40,085 bases of DNA. Origin: an uncultured Eubacteriales bacterium. GTDB taxonomy: Bacteria > Bacillota > Clostridia > Christensenellales > Borkfalkiaceae. The notes below the pieces were generated by a model that was not told the origin of the DNA, searched no databases, and saw only the letters and a list, made by a program, of their open reading frames with translations. The stretch is from positions 1-40,085 of the forward strand of contig UQHL01000026.1 of assembly GCA_900540805.1 (NCBI GenBank). The letters are read 5' to 3'. Shown one piece after another: positions 6,980-15,321 of the stretch. The stretch's first letter is position 1. Every line of letters starts with the position of its first letter. The position numbers were made by a program, and so were the translations under genes.

Positions 6980-8272
6980 TCAATTTTCCGCGAAACACTT
7001 ATCCAACGCCCGCTCGCAAACGGCGTTCTTTTTGACTTTCGGGTTTTTGAAGATTCTGCCCCGTGCCACCACCAGGCAGGGCGTTCTCAACGCAGACAAA
7101 TCCTCGAGAGGATTGGCCGCGGTAACGAGAAAATCGGCGCTTTTTCCCGCTTCTATACGGCCCGTTTCCGCACTTATTCCTGCGATCTCCGCATTGCGCC
7201 CGGTCGCGGTATAAAGGGCGAACGCGCGGCTCACCCCCACATATTTGTGGAAATACTGCAATTCTCTCCACATATCGTAATGCGTAACGAAGGGACAGGC
7301 GGTATCCGTGCCCAGCCCCACGGGAATACCGTTTTCCAGCGCCGCTTTCGCGCAGGCGACGATTCCCTCAAAGACGATGTTTCCGTTATACTGCATCATC
7401 TCCGTCGCGCCCGTGAGGGCACGATCGAATTTAGCCAACGGCACCGCGGGGGAAATGGTACAGATATCCGCGGCGTTCTTCTCCTTGAACAGCCGAAGGA
7501 GCTCCGCGTCGGGCGCAGCCCCGTGCTCGATCGTATCCACGCCGTTTTCCAGCGCCGCGCGCACTCCTTCGGGACTTTCCGCATGCGCGGCGACCCGATA
7601 CCCCGCCGCGTGCGCTTCCTCGCAGCATGCCCTGATATATTCGGGCGGCATTTTCAATACGCCGGGCTCCCCTTTCACTTTTGCGTCCAGAACGCCGCCC
7701 GTCACCATCAGTTTAATCCAATCCGGCCGATCTGCGACGATAGAGCGCACAAACGCGCGACATTCCGCCTCGCTGTGCGCGGCGTGCGCCACCGAACCCG
7801 CCATATGGCCGTCGGGAACGGAAACCGCCATGTCGGAAACCAGCATCCTCGGCCCGATAATTTTTCCCGCCGCGATACGGTCGCGGATAACGGAATCAAA
7901 ATTGCCCAGTCCGCCCACGGTACGGATCGTCGTCACGCCCGAAAGAAGCTCTGTTTTGGCGTAATGCTCGCACAATTTTCTGCCCAAAGCGCGCGTTAAG
8001 CCGTTTTTCATCACCAGCTTCGCCGCCCTGGCGCTGTCCTGCGGCTTTTTTCGGGGATATCCGCTGCCGGGAAGATGCACGTGCAGATTGATAAGCCCCG
8101 GCATCAGGTATTTTCCGCCCAGGTCGATGATCGTTCCGCTGTCCGAAGGCGCGGGAGCGGCAGGCTCCACCGACAGGATTTTTCCGTCCTCGACCACAAT
8201 CGTCATGTCCTTTTGTTCCGTCATATTTTCACTGCCGTCCAAAAGTGTGCAGTGCAGATACGTAGTTTTCAT
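6980..8272 (-). CDS. Metal-dependent amidohydrolase (imidazolonepropionase/prolidase-like)
   Basis: The 430-residue protein is a cytoplasmic hydrolase of the amidohydrolase superfamily. The metal ligands are in order: HVH after the first strand (INLHVHLPG, about 62), a candidate carboxylated Lys in DWIKLMVTGG, His in VAAHAES and DTIEHG, and the final Asp in GLGTDTAC. It most resembles the broad group hydrolysing cyclic amides or Xaa-Pro type peptides. The true substrate cannot be read from sequence. The start at 8272 has GGAGG 7-11 nt upstream; a longer open frame to 8371 overlaps the MBL gene and is rejected. It probably shares an operon with the MBL hydrolase, yjbR and the GNAT fusion. Confidence 0.85.
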   Translation of the reverse strand: MKTTYLHCTLLDGSENMTEQKDMTIVVEDGKILSVEPAAPAPSDSGTIIDLGGKYLMPGLINLHVHLPGSGYPRKKPQDSARAAKLVMKNGLTRALGRKLCEHYAKTELLSGVTTIRTVGGLGNFDSVIRDRIAAGKIIGPRMLVSDMAVSVPDGHMAGSVAHAAHSEAECRAFVRSIVADRPDWIKLMVTGGVLDAKVKGEPGVLKMPPEYIRACCEEAHAAGYRVAAHAESPEGVRAALENGVDTIEHGAAPDAELLRLFKEKNAADICTISPAVPLAKFDRALTGATEMMQYNGNIVFEGIVACAKAALENGIPVGLGTDTACPFVTHYDMWRELQYFHKYVGVSRAFALYTATGRNAEIAGISAETGRIEAGKSADFLVTAANPLEDLSALRTPCLVVARGRIFKNPKVKKNAVCERALDKCFAEN

Positions 8273-8291
8273 TTTTTGCCTCCTTATTCTC

Positions 8292-9059
8292 TTAAATTCG
8301 GAGCTGAAAGTCTCCGAAATCGAAAATGCCGCTTCCGTGATATAGCTTCTCTTCCCGTTCCAGCTTTTCAAAGGCGGACGCCGCCCGTCCGATTATGTCG
8401 GGCGGAACAGGCAGTCCATGATGCGCAGGCAGAAGCTTATCGATCTCCAATTTCTCCAATTTTTTCAGCGAGCGCAAAAACGCCCGCGGGTCCGTCGTAG
8501 GATAGAAAGCGTCGAGACAGCCTCTATATACGAGATCGCCCGCATAGAGGTACCTTCTTTCCGCCTCATAAAAACAGCAGTGTCCCGGCGAATGCCCCGG
8601 CGTATGCACAACCTCCACCAGCCTGTTTCCGAGCTCGAAGCTATCGCCGTCATGAAGGAGCCTTTTCGGTTCGCCCTGAAAAATTTCATATCGATCGATA
8701 TCGAATTCTTTGGGAAACGAGCAACGCCCGCGGAGCAAATTTTTTTTCACTGCCTCGAGGGGAAGGGGAAAACTGCCCGAAAGCCATTCTTTTTCCGTTT
8801 CGTGTACTGCAAATTCCGCAAAATATTTATGGCCGCCGATATGGTCCCAATGCGCATGCGTCGCGGCCACAGTTATAGGCAGAAAAGTCAGTTCCTCCGC
8901 GACCGTGCGGATATTTGCAACGCCCAGCCCCGTGTCGATGAGAAGCGCCCTTTCCCTGCCGCAGAGCAGATAACAATGCGTTTCTTCCCAATGCTTTTCT
9001 TCGCTGATCGCAAACGTATCCGCGGCTATCCTTTCAACCGTAAACCAATTTTTGCCCAT
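8292..9059 (-). CDS. MBL-fold metallo-hydrolase
   Basis: The 255-residue metallo-beta-lactamase-fold protein carries the metal site THAHWDHIGG (about residue 88), a second His in HTPGHSPGHCC (about 155), Asp in YAGDLVYRG, and the final His in LLPAHHG. This is the glyoxalase II-like/quorum-hydrolase-like branch. The substrate is unknown. No ribosome site precedes the ATG. A TATAAA box lies only 7 nt upstream of the start codon, so a leaderless mRNA is possible. Read-through from the guaA unit is blocked by the terminator just upstream. Confidence 0.85.
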   Translation of the reverse strand: MGKNWFTVERIAADTFAISEEKHWEETHCYLLCGRERALLIDTGLGVANIRTVAEELTFLPITVAATHAHWDHIGGHKYFAEFAVHETEKEWLSGSFPLPLEAVKKNLLRGRCSFPKEFDIDRYEIFQGEPKRLLHDGDSFELGNRLVEVVHTPGHSPGHCCFYEAERRYLYAGDLVYRGCLDAFYPTTDPRAFLRSLKKLEKLEIDKLLPAHHGLPVPPDIIGRAASAFEKLEREEKLYHGSGIFDFGDFQLRI

Positions 9060-9071
9060 ATTTCTATTTAT

Positions 9072-9114
9072 AGATTAAAACTCCGTCGGCCCTTTGGTTC
9101 GGCAGACGGAGTTT
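9072..9114 (-). terminator. Intrinsic terminator, original guaA terminator
   Basis: On the minus strand a perfect 10-bp stem AAACTCCGTC/GACGGAGTTT (17-nt loop) is followed by TTTTAATCT. It lies just beyond the distal copy of the guaA-end repeat, as expected if it was the terminator of guaA before an insertion separated them. Confidence 0.85.
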
Positions 9115-9126
9115 CGCCGTTTTCTC

Positions 9127-9777
9127 TTATTCCCATTCGGTAAATTTAATCATGCGGGGTATGTTCTACGTTTTCGCAAGAAAAATTTTCTAGGATTGTA
9201 TTCTCCTGTCGAAACTTGCCTTTAGAAACGCGTCTCGGCATGAGACGTATTTTTACCCCTTACCGAAAATCAGAAAGGCGGTCAAAGGCGAGGAAAGAAA
9301 TATGCCGTTGATCTTGACCATCGACGATCCCGGATAGGGTTGCCGTCGCCCCGATAAACGGAAAGCGTTAAAGTATCAAATTTTCAAAATGGCGTTTTTT
9401 ATCCAAAACAATTTTATATCCATCGCTTAAAACTTTGTTCGTCCCGTTATCCAAAGGTTTTTCTATCCACGAGGGTTCTACAAATCCAAACTCTATCTCT
9501 TGTCCGTTTTTATACCATACACGAACGGAAGTACACGCGCCATAATATTCTGTCCGTTTTTGTGAAACGTCTCCAAAGCCTTGAATAAAGTTTTGATTTG
9601 TAATCATTTCCTTCTTATTCGACGTAATAATGACGATATCCAAATCGGAACTTTTTTTATTCGTTCCTCTTGCGTAGGAGCCTACAATAATAACGCTCTC
9701 AATATAAGGGTCATTTTCTGAAAGCTCTTTAAGCGTATTAATAAAATCTTCAAGCATGACAATATTATTCCCATTCG
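9127..9777 (-). mobile_element. Small island at the 3' end of guaA, bounded by a 13-bp direct repeat
   Basis: The last 13 bases of guaA (TTATTCCCATTCG on the + strand, 9765-9777, including the stop codon) recur exactly and in the same orientation at 9127-9139. The intervening 0.6 kb is visibly more AT-rich in its nucleotidyltransferase gene than the neighbours. The distal copy sits next to an intrinsic terminator that would suit guaA. Known: the guaA 3' end is a recurrent attachment site for integrative islands. Inferred: this is a remnant or non-autonomous island. No integrase is present. Between 9140 and 9367 I see no convincing gene. Confidence 0.55.
9368..9757 (-). CDS. Nucleotidyltransferase-domain protein (MNT/aminoglycoside-type fold)
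   Basis: The 129-residue protein has the minimal nucleotidyltransferase signature GSYARGTNKKSSDLDIVI (about residues 26-43): Gly-Ser followed by the metal-binding Asp-x-Asp. A third acidic residue is probably in QEIEFGFVEP near 86-93. Such domains occur in MNT/HEPN antitoxins and aminoglycoside adenylyltransferases. No HEPN partner is next to it, so an orphan or cargo gene is likely. Codon use is AT-rich (AAA, ATA and AAT codons), unlike the flanking genes. It begins 7 nt after the guaA stop codon with no good ribosome site, so translation may be coupled. Confidence 0.75.
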   Translation of the reverse strand: MLEDFINTLKELSENDPYIESVIIVGSYARGTNKKSSDLDIVIITSNKKEMITNQNFIQGFGDVSQKRTEYYGACTSVRVWYKNGQEIEFGFVEPSWIEKPLDNGTNKVLSDGYKIVLDKKRHFENLIL

Positions 9778-11309
9778 ATGGTTGCGGGCGGCTTGGAGGT
9801 GATGTCGTAAACGATACGGTTTGCGTGCTTTACCTCGTTGACGATACGGGTGCTAATTTTTTCCAGGACGTCGTAAGGGATACGCGCCCAGTCCGCCGTC
9901 ATCGCGTCCACGCTGGTCACGGCGCGCAGGGCGATCACGTTTTCATAGGTGCGGAAATCGCCCATGACGCCCACCGTCGGACTGTTGGTAATCACCGCGA
10001 AATACTGCCAGATCTGTTCGTCCAGCCCCGCCTTCGCCACCTCGTCGCGCAGAATAAAGTCAGCGTCGCGCAGCGTTTCCAGCTTTTCTCCGGTCACCTC
10101 GCCCATAATGCGGATCGCAAGCCCGGGGCCGGGGAAGGGCTGACGCATCACCACTTTGCGGGGCAGGCCCAGTTCGAACCCGACGCGGCGCACCTCGTCC
10201 TTAAAGAGATCGCGCAAAGGCTCGATAATCTCCTCGAAATCGACCACCGAGGGAAGGCCGCCCACGTTGTGGTGGCTCTTGATTACGGCGGATTTGCCTT
10301 TGCCGCTCTCGATGACGTCGGGGTAGATCGTGCCCTGTACCAGATAATCCACCGCACCGATCTTCTTGGCTTCCTTTTCAAAGGTACGGATAAATTCCTC
10401 GCCGATGATCTTGCGCTTGCGCTCGGGATCGGACACACCCTCCAGCTTTTCGAGGAAAATCTCCCCCGCGTCCGCCTTGATGAGGTTCATGCCCAGCTTG
10501 CCTTTGAACACCTCCATCACCTCTTCGGCCTCGTACTTGCGCAAAAGCCCGTGATCCACAAACACGCAAACGAGTTGGTTTCCGACGGCCTTATGGATCA
10601 GCGTGGCGGCGACGGCGGAATCCACCCCGCCGCTCATGGCGCAAAGCACCTTTTTATCCCCGATCTTTTCCTTCAGCTTTTTCACCTGCTCCTGAACGAA
10701 GCCGCTCATTGTCCAGTCGCCGGACGCGCCGCACACCTCGTAGAGGAAGTTCTTCAGCACCTGATTGCCATATTCGGTATGCACCACTTCGGGATGAAAC
10801 TGAACGCCGTATATGTTGCGTTTTTCGTCGCCGAAGGCCGCCACGGGGCAGGTGCCCGCTTCGGTATCGGCCAGCACCTCAAAGCCTGCGGGCGCCTCGG
10901 AAACATAATCCGTATGGCTCATCCAACTGACGCTTTTTTCGGGAATATCCTTAAAGAGCGCGCCCTTCTTCAAAACGCGGATTTCCCGCTTGCCGTATTC
11001 GCTCGTTTCGGCATGCGTCACTTTTCCGCCCAGCGTATAGGCGATCAGCTGACAGCCGTAGCAGATCCCCAGCACGGGGATACCAAGGGAAAATATCTCT
11101 GCAGGAATGTGCGGGGAGCTCTGCTCGTAAACGCTGTTGGGTCCGCCCGTAAAAATAATCCCGATGGGGTCGTAGTCCCTGATCTCCTCCATCGTCATAT
11201 CGCAGGGCTTGAGGTCGCAATAGACGTTGAGATCGCGCACGCGGCGCGCGATCAGCTGGTTATATTGTCCGCCGAAATCGAGGACGAGAACTTTTTCGTG
11301 TCGTGTCAT
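9765..11309 (-). CDS. guaA: GMP synthase (glutamine-hydrolysing)
   Basis: This enzyme converts XMP to GMP with ATP and glutamine. The 514-residue protein has a class I glutamine amidotransferase domain (about 8-195), with nucleophile Cys in LGICYGCQ and His-Glu in FHPEVVH. The ATP pyrophosphatase domain begins with SGGVDS (about 230). The C-terminal dimerisation domain ends in the invariant SKPPATIEWE. The length is typical. It lies downstream of guaB on the same strand with about 106 nt between, so the two steps from IMP to GMP are encoded together. The 3' end is the boundary of the small island described at 9127-9777. Confidence 0.97.
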   Translation of the reverse strand: MTRHEKVLVLDFGGQYNQLIARRVRDLNVYCDLKPCDMTMEEIRDYDPIGIIFTGGPNSVYEQSSPHIPAEIFSLGIPVLGICYGCQLIAYTLGGKVTHAETSEYGKREIRVLKKGALFKDIPEKSVSWMSHTDYVSEAPAGFEVLADTEAGTCPVAAFGDEKRNIYGVQFHPEVVHTEYGNQVLKNFLYEVCGASGDWTMSGFVQEQVKKLKEKIGDKKVLCAMSGGVDSAVAATLIHKAVGNQLVCVFVDHGLLRKYEAEEVMEVFKGKLGMNLIKADAGEIFLEKLEGVSDPERKRKIIGEEFIRTFEKEAKKIGAVDYLVQGTIYPDVIESGKGKSAVIKSHHNVGGLPSVVDFEEIIEPLRDLFKDEVRRVGFELGLPRKVVMRQPFPGPGLAIRIMGEVTGEKLETLRDADFILRDEVAKAGLDEQIWQYFAVITNSPTVGVMGDFRTYENVIALRAVTSVDAMTADWARIPYDVLEKISTRIVNEVKHANRIVYDITSKPPATIEWE

Positions 11310-11415
11310 GATCTTTTCTTCCTTCTTAATGTAATCTCAAATGTCTGAAAGCTGAAAGACGGCACCCATGTATTCAACGAGCGCCGTTTTCATATTTTTG
11401 TCAGCAATTTTTGTT

Positions 11416-12873
11416 TCAGTTTCTCTGCGAATAGTTGGGCGCTTCCTTACTAATGGAAATATCGTGAGGATGGCTTTCGATAAGCCCCGCGTTGGTGATA
11501 CGGACAAATTCCGAATCGGTGCGCAGCTCCTCGATATTGTGTTTTCCGCAATAGCCCATTCCCGAACGGAGACCGCCCTTCATCTGATAGATGATCTCGG
11601 CGACGCTTCCCCTGTAAGGCACCCTGCCCTCCACGCCCTCGGGAACGAATTTTTTGGAATTTTCCTGGAAATATCTGTCCTTGCTGCCCGCGGCCATTGC
11701 GGAAAGCGAACCCATGCCGCGATATACCTTGAAGCTTCTGCCCTGATACAGCTCTACTTCGCCCGGACTTTCCAGCGTCCCCGCAAACAGCGAACCGATC
11801 ATGACGGCGCTGCCGCCGGCCGCGATCGCCTTGACGATATCGCCGCTGTATTTAACCCCGCCGTCGGCGATAATCCTCTTGCCGAGCTTATCCGCCGCTT
11901 CCGCGCAGTCCATTACGGCGGTCAATTGGGGAACGCCGATCCCCGCGACCACGCGCGTGGTGCAGATCGAACCGGGGCCGATCCCCACTTTGACGACGTC
12001 CGCGCCCGCGTCGAACAGCGCTTTCGTGGCCGCCGCCGTAGCGACGTTGCCCGCGATCAACGTAATCTGCGGGAATTTCGCCTTGATCTGGGATACTTTT
12101 TCGAGCACTCCTTTCGAGTGACCGTGCGCCGTATCGATGGCGATGACGTCCGCGCGCGCCTCGACGAGCGCCGCCACCCTGTCCATGGTGTTCGCCGCCG
12201 TACCGACTGCCGCGCCGACCAGAAGCCTGCCGTTTTTATCTCTCGCAGAGTTGGGGTACTGAATGGATTTCTCGATATCCTTAATCGTGATCAGTCCCTT
12301 GAGATAGCCCTTTTCGTCCACGATGGGCAGCTTTTCAATTCTGTATTTGCCCAAAATGTTTTTCGCTTCCTCGAGGGAGGTGCCGACGGGAGCCGTAATG
12401 AGACGATCCTTCGTCATTACGTCGGAAATCGGCTGTTCGAAATTGTTTTCGAAACGCAGATCCCTGTTGGTGAGGATACCGACGAGCTTGCCGTTTTTGG
12501 TAATGGGCACGCCGCTGATGCGGTATTTTTCCATGAGCGCGACCGCGTCCTTGACGAGGTGTTCGGGTTCGAGAAAAAAAGGATCGGTGATGACGCCGTG
12601 TTCGCTGCGCTTTACCTTATCCACCTGTTCGGCCTGCTGCTCGATCGTCATGTTTTTGTGAATGATCCCCAGCCCCCCTTCCCGCGCAATCGCAATGGCC
12701 ATTCTGTTTTCGGTGACGGTATCCATCGCGGCGCTGACCAGGGGAACGTTAAGACAGATATCGTCCGTCAGTTTCGTCCTCAGATCCACGTCCGCGGGCA
12801 CCACGTCGGATGCCTGAGGAATGAGAAGTACGTCGTCGAACGTCAAGCCCTCTTTTACAATTCTGCTGCTCAT
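11416..12873 (-). CDS. guaB: IMP dehydrogenase
   Basis: This enzyme oxidises IMP to XMP with NAD+, the committed step of guanine nucleotide synthesis. The 485-residue protein has the N-terminal LTFDDVLLIP segment and a tandem CBS pair (about 90-205). The catalytic loop GPGSICTTRVV carries the active Cys (about 302), followed by the IADGGVKYSGD and MIGSLFAGT phosphate-binding motifs and the YRGMGS flap. AAGGAG stands 8 nt before the ATG. It is presumably transcribed with guaA. The 86-bp upstream gap shows no riboswitch that I can recognise. Confidence 0.97.
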   Translation of the reverse strand: MSSRIVKEGLTFDDVLLIPQASDVVPADVDLRTKLTDDICLNVPLVSAAMDTVTENRMAIAIAREGGLGIIHKNMTIEQQAEQVDKVKRSEHGVITDPFFLEPEHLVKDAVALMEKYRISGVPITKNGKLVGILTNRDLRFENNFEQPISDVMTKDRLITAPVGTSLEEAKNILGKYRIEKLPIVDEKGYLKGLITIKDIEKSIQYPNSARDKNGRLLVGAAVGTAANTMDRVAALVEARADVIAIDTAHGHSKGVLEKVSQIKAKFPQITLIAGNVATAAATKALFDAGADVVKVGIGPGSICTTRVVAGIGVPQLTAVMDCAEAADKLGKRIIADGGVKYSGDIVKAIAAGGSAVMIGSLFAGTLESPGEVELYQGRSFKVYRGMGSLSAMAAGSKDRYFQENSKKFVPEGVEGRVPYRGSVAEIIYQMKGGLRSGMGYCGKHNIEELRTDSEFVRITNAGLIESHPHDISISKEAPNYSQRN

Positions 12874-12959
12874 TGGTATTCTCCTTGTATTTATGAAAAG
12901 TTAAAAATTTTGGCGTAATGTAATAAAACGGACGGACGCCCTTTCTGCAGGCAAAGCCT

Positions 12960-13601
12960 TCAGGAAAGTTTCTCCATCCGTTCCGCGGTCAGCGTGATCA
13001 GCGTGTTGAGATACTCGATATCCGCCTCGGAAAAGGTTTGTGTCTGCGTCTGTTCGGCCTTAAGCGCGCGCATCTTTTCGAGGATCAGCTCCATCGTGGG
13101 CTTGTCCCCCTGCCCGTTCAGGATCGAGGCGAACAGCACCGCCGCCACCGCGTTGCTCTTGGGGAACGCCTCTTTGTTTACCGCAAACGCGCCCTCCACG
13201 GCCTCGGTCTTTTTGCCGAGCTTGTATTTCGACGAATACAATTTCCCGTAAATGTATTGCGCATACGAGCCTTCGACTTCCGAAGCTTTATCCCGCTCGG
13301 CGCAATACTCCTCAAACCCCTCGTCGGCGATAAATTTGTCGCCGTATTTTTCGATCGCTTCGGGGTCGTCCCGGCCGATCGCCACCTGCGTGGCATAGCC
13401 GATATAAAACACGTTGTCCAGCTGGTTGTAGGCGCGGTGGGCGAACCAGGCGCTGGCGTCGTCCAGCCCGACGTTGTAGGAAAGCTCCATCATGGTGGAA
13501 GGATAAAGGAACGCAAGCGCCGTGACGGTGACGCCGCAAAGCACAAAAATCGCCAGCAACGTACTCAATACGGTTTTCAGAATTACCTTATCGATCCGCA
13601 C
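12960..13601 (-). CDS. Membrane-anchored hypothetical protein
   Basis: The 213-residue protein has one N-terminal hydrophobic segment (about residues 10-33, TVLSTLLAIFVLCGVTVTAL) that should act as a signal anchor. An alpha-helical, acidic extracytoplasmic region follows, in which helix-turn-helix-like units (for example ASAWFAHRAYNQLDN, YAQYIYGKLYSSKYKLG, AVAAVLFASILNGQGDKP) suggest a TPR-like scaffold. I do not recognise a family. The start is GTG at 13601, supported by GGAGG 8 nt upstream. It is transcribed from its own promoter, divergent from the lipoprotein gene, and lies upstream of guaB. Confidence 0.72.
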   Translation of the reverse strand: MRIDKVILKTVLSTLLAIFVLCGVTVTALAFLYPSTMMELSYNVGLDDASAWFAHRAYNQLDNVFYIGYATQVAIGRDDPEAIEKYGDKFIADEGFEEYCAERDKASEVEGSYAQYIYGKLYSSKYKLGKKTEAVEGAFAVNKEAFPKSNAVAAVLFASILNGQGDKPTMELILEKMRALKAEQTQTQTFSEADIEYLNTLITLTAERMEKLS

Positions 13602-13633
13602 TTCTCTCTCCTCCGCATTTTATGTTATTATCT

Positions 13634-13662
13634 ATTCTATCACATTCCGTCACAAAAATCAA
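13634..13662 (-). promoter_or_regulatory. Sigma-A promoter of the membrane-anchored hypothetical
   Basis: On the minus strand TTGATT (13657-13662) and TAGAAT (13634-13639) are 17 bp apart. Transcription would start about 25 nt before the GTG codon and may continue into guaBA, since no clear terminator follows the gene. Confidence 0.75.
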
Positions 13663-13707
13663 CTGAATGAATGAGATTTGTCCGTCATGTTTCGCACCTT
13701 TTTTTAA

Positions 13708-13713
13708 TATAAT
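13708..13713 (+). promoter_or_regulatory. -10 box for a probably leaderless lipoprotein mRNA
   Basis: A perfect TATAAT stands only 6 nt before the ATG at 13720. The predicted transcription start therefore coincides with the start codon. No ribosome site and no good -35 box are present. Confidence 0.5.
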
Positions 13714-13719
13714 GTTACC

Positions 13720-14457
13720 ATGAAAAAAATTTTTAAGAAAAATCTTTCCGCTTTTACGCCCGAGCCCGTTTCGAAAATTCCCCGCCGCAGGGCGCGTTTT
13801 CGCGCCTGTCCCGTCCTCGCTGTGGCGATCGTGCCCGTTCTCCTCTTTTCCCTCGCCTCCTGCGGAAAGAAAATCGACTATTTCGATTATGTCTCCGAAT
13901 TGAGAAGCAATATCCTCGTCGCCTCGGAGGGGGACATTTCACTTACGGTTTACGCGGCGGAAAAGGAAACTCCCTATGCCGCCGACGGCGTCAAACGCAC
14001 CGTTTCCCCGCGCACCGAGATCTATCTTACCGCGCCGACGGGCGTCGATTCGTACGACGTCTCGTTCGTTTACGACGGCAAGACCTACGGCGGAGATATG
14101 TCCTTCGACAATATCAAGCTAGAATATTTTTTCTCCTGCACGCTGGACATTTCCGCGGCAGCCGAGCTTCCCGTCAAAATTTCTTACGACGATCAGGTAA
14201 TCGAGCTGACGGCGGCGACCGTCCGCACGGAAAACATGCTTTCGCCCGAAAGCGTACTTGAAAAAGTACGGGTCGCGGAAAGCGAAAAATTTAAGGCGAT
14301 GACGGACGCCAACGGCTTTGCGGGCGAAATTTATCTTCGGCTCATCTACGAGGACGTTCCCTATTACTACGTGGGCATCATCGACCGCGAAGGACGCATT
14401 TTTGCACTGCTCGTCGATTCCGAAGACGGAAAAATACTCGCAAAGCGCGAAATGTGA
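13720..14457 (+). CDS. Putative lipoprotein of unknown function
   Basis: The 245-residue protein has a long basic N-terminus (about 28 residues) and a hydrophobic stretch. The lipobox is LASC, with the modified Cys near residue 48, so it should be a membrane-attached lipoprotein. The mature part is beta-rich with two repeats of roughly a domain each: IYLTAPTGVDSYDVSFVYDG and IYLRLIYEDVPYYYVGIIDREG. I do not recognise a family. No Met downstream of the ATG would leave a complete signal peptide, so the long N-terminus is accepted. The gene is divergent from the 12960-13601 gene. Confidence 0.7.
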   Translation: MKKIFKKNLSAFTPEPVSKIPRRRARFRACPVLAVAIVPVLLFSLASCGKKIDYFDYVSELRSNILVASEGDISLTVYAAEKETPYAADGVKRTVSPRTEIYLTAPTGVDSYDVSFVYDGKTYGGDMSFDNIKLEYFFSCTLDISAAAELPVKISYDDQVIELTAATVRTENMLSPESVLEKVRVAESEKFKAMTDANGFAGEIYLRLIYEDVPYYYVGIIDREGRIFALLVDSEDGKILAKREM

Positions 14458-14466
14458 TCTGTTTCC

Positions 14467-14495
14467 TTGCCTTTCCAAAAAAAGTATGTTATACT
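14467..14495 (+). promoter_or_regulatory. Sigma-A promoter of the GNAT gene
   Basis: TTGCCT (14467-14472) and TATACT (14490-14495) are 17 bp apart. The start is about 18 nt before the ATG. The -35 box lies just after the stop codon of the lipoprotein gene. Confidence 0.65.
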
Positions 14496-14519
14496 ATACC
14501 GAAAAGCGAGGTACGGGAT

Positions 14520-15074
14520 ATGAAAACGCTGGAAACAAAGCGGCTGCTTTTGCGCCAATGGCGGGACACGGACGCACAGGACGTCTATGAGTACGCCTCG
14601 GGAAATAAGGTGGGCCCCATGGCGGGCTGGAAGCCTCACGCCGATCTCGGGGAAACGCAGGAGCTATTAAAAATTTTCCGTGCCGAGGACGAGACCTGGG
14701 CGCTGGAGCTGAAAGAAAACAAAAAAGTGATCGGCTCGATCGGGCTGCATAAGAGCAAAAAACAGAATCTCGGGCTTGAGTACGACCGCGAGCTGGGTTA
14801 CGTTCTCGCGGAGCCCTATTGGGGACGGGGGCTTGTTCCCGAAGCGGCAAAACGCGCGATGGCGTTCGCCTTTCAGGAATTGGATGCGCGCACGCTGATC
14901 GTGTCCCATTTTCCATTTAATTTTCAATCGAAAAAAGTAATCGAAAAGTTGGGTTTCGAATATCTGACCCGTATTTTTCAAAGCTGGAAACGTTACGACG
15001 GTCTCGAGCTGGACGAAGTGACGTATGTTATGACGAAGGAACGTTTTGAGTCCCTTTCGGCTGAAACGAAGTGA
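14520..15074 (+). CDS. GNAT N-acetyltransferase (RimJ/RimL type)
   Basis: The 184-residue protein belongs to the RimJ/RimL-like acetyltransferases. It begins with LETKRLLLRQWRDTDAQDVY. It has the acetyl-CoA-binding YWGRGLVPEAAK segment near residue 103 and the C-terminal NFQSKKVIEKLGF motif near 142. Such enzymes acetylate protein N-termini or small molecules; the substrate is unknown. GAGG lies about 9 nt upstream of the ATG. The last codons and the stop are the first part of a repeat block (15063-15282), so the C-terminus may have been shaped by repeat expansion. Confidence 0.88.
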   Translation: MKTLETKRLLLRQWRDTDAQDVYEYASGNKVGPMAGWKPHADLGETQELLKIFRAEDETWALELKENKKVIGSIGLHKSKKQNLGLEYDRELGYVLAEPYWGRGLVPEAAKRAMAFAFQELDARTLIVSHFPFNFQSKKVIEKLGFEYLTRIFQSWKRYDGLELDEVTYVMTKERFESLSAETK

Positions 15075-15282
15075 CGTTTAACGTCCTTATTTTTCCGCCG
15101 AAATAAAGCGACCCCCGCCGTCCTTGTCGTTTTACCAAAACAAAGTAACGCCTGGTCCTTGTTTTTCCGCAGAAATAAAGCGGCGCCCGCCGTCCTTTTC
15201 GTTTCGCCAAAAAATAATAAAATCCGTTTTCTTTGCGTTTCTATAAAATGAAGTAACGCCCTTTTCCTTGTCCTTCCGAGGC
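15063..15282. repeat. About six degenerate 34-39 bp tandem repeats
   Basis: Units begin near 15063, 15100, 15138, 15172, 15210 and 15244. Each opens with an A-rich start like GAAATAAAGCG or AAACAAAGTAACG, then a CCCGCCGTCC-type core, then a T/C-rich end like TTGTTTTTCCGC. Alternate units are most alike: the second and fourth are 72 bp apart and nearly identical. The first unit covers the stop codon of the GNAT gene. The block fills a 270-bp stretch with no supported gene. It is not CRISPR-like because there are no unique spacers. Confidence 0.75.
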
Positions 15283-15321
15283 AGAAAAAAGCCTCTGCAA
15301 AGAAAAAATCTCCTGTTTCGG

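Noticed and set aside
9146..9241. 31-codon minus-strand ORF inside the guaA island
   Set aside because: It has an ATG and stop but no convincing ribosome site or recognised family; too short to support without homologues.
9225..9250. Hairpin GTCTC-GGCAT-GAGAC followed by TATTTTTA as a terminator
   Set aside because: Short stem and no gene ending upstream on the + strand.
9756..12918. Long open frames on the + strand opposite guaA and guaB (over 500 codons each)
   Set aside because: They are antisense shadows of highly conserved genes, lack ribosome sites and have no recognisable protein features.
15028..15210. 60-codon minus-strand ORF with an internal 24-residue repeat
   Set aside because: It only translates the 36-bp DNA repeats and overlaps the end of the GNAT gene; no promoter or ribosome site.
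15063..15282. CRISPR array
   Set aside because: Units abut each other and vary internally; there are no regular unique spacers and no cas genes.
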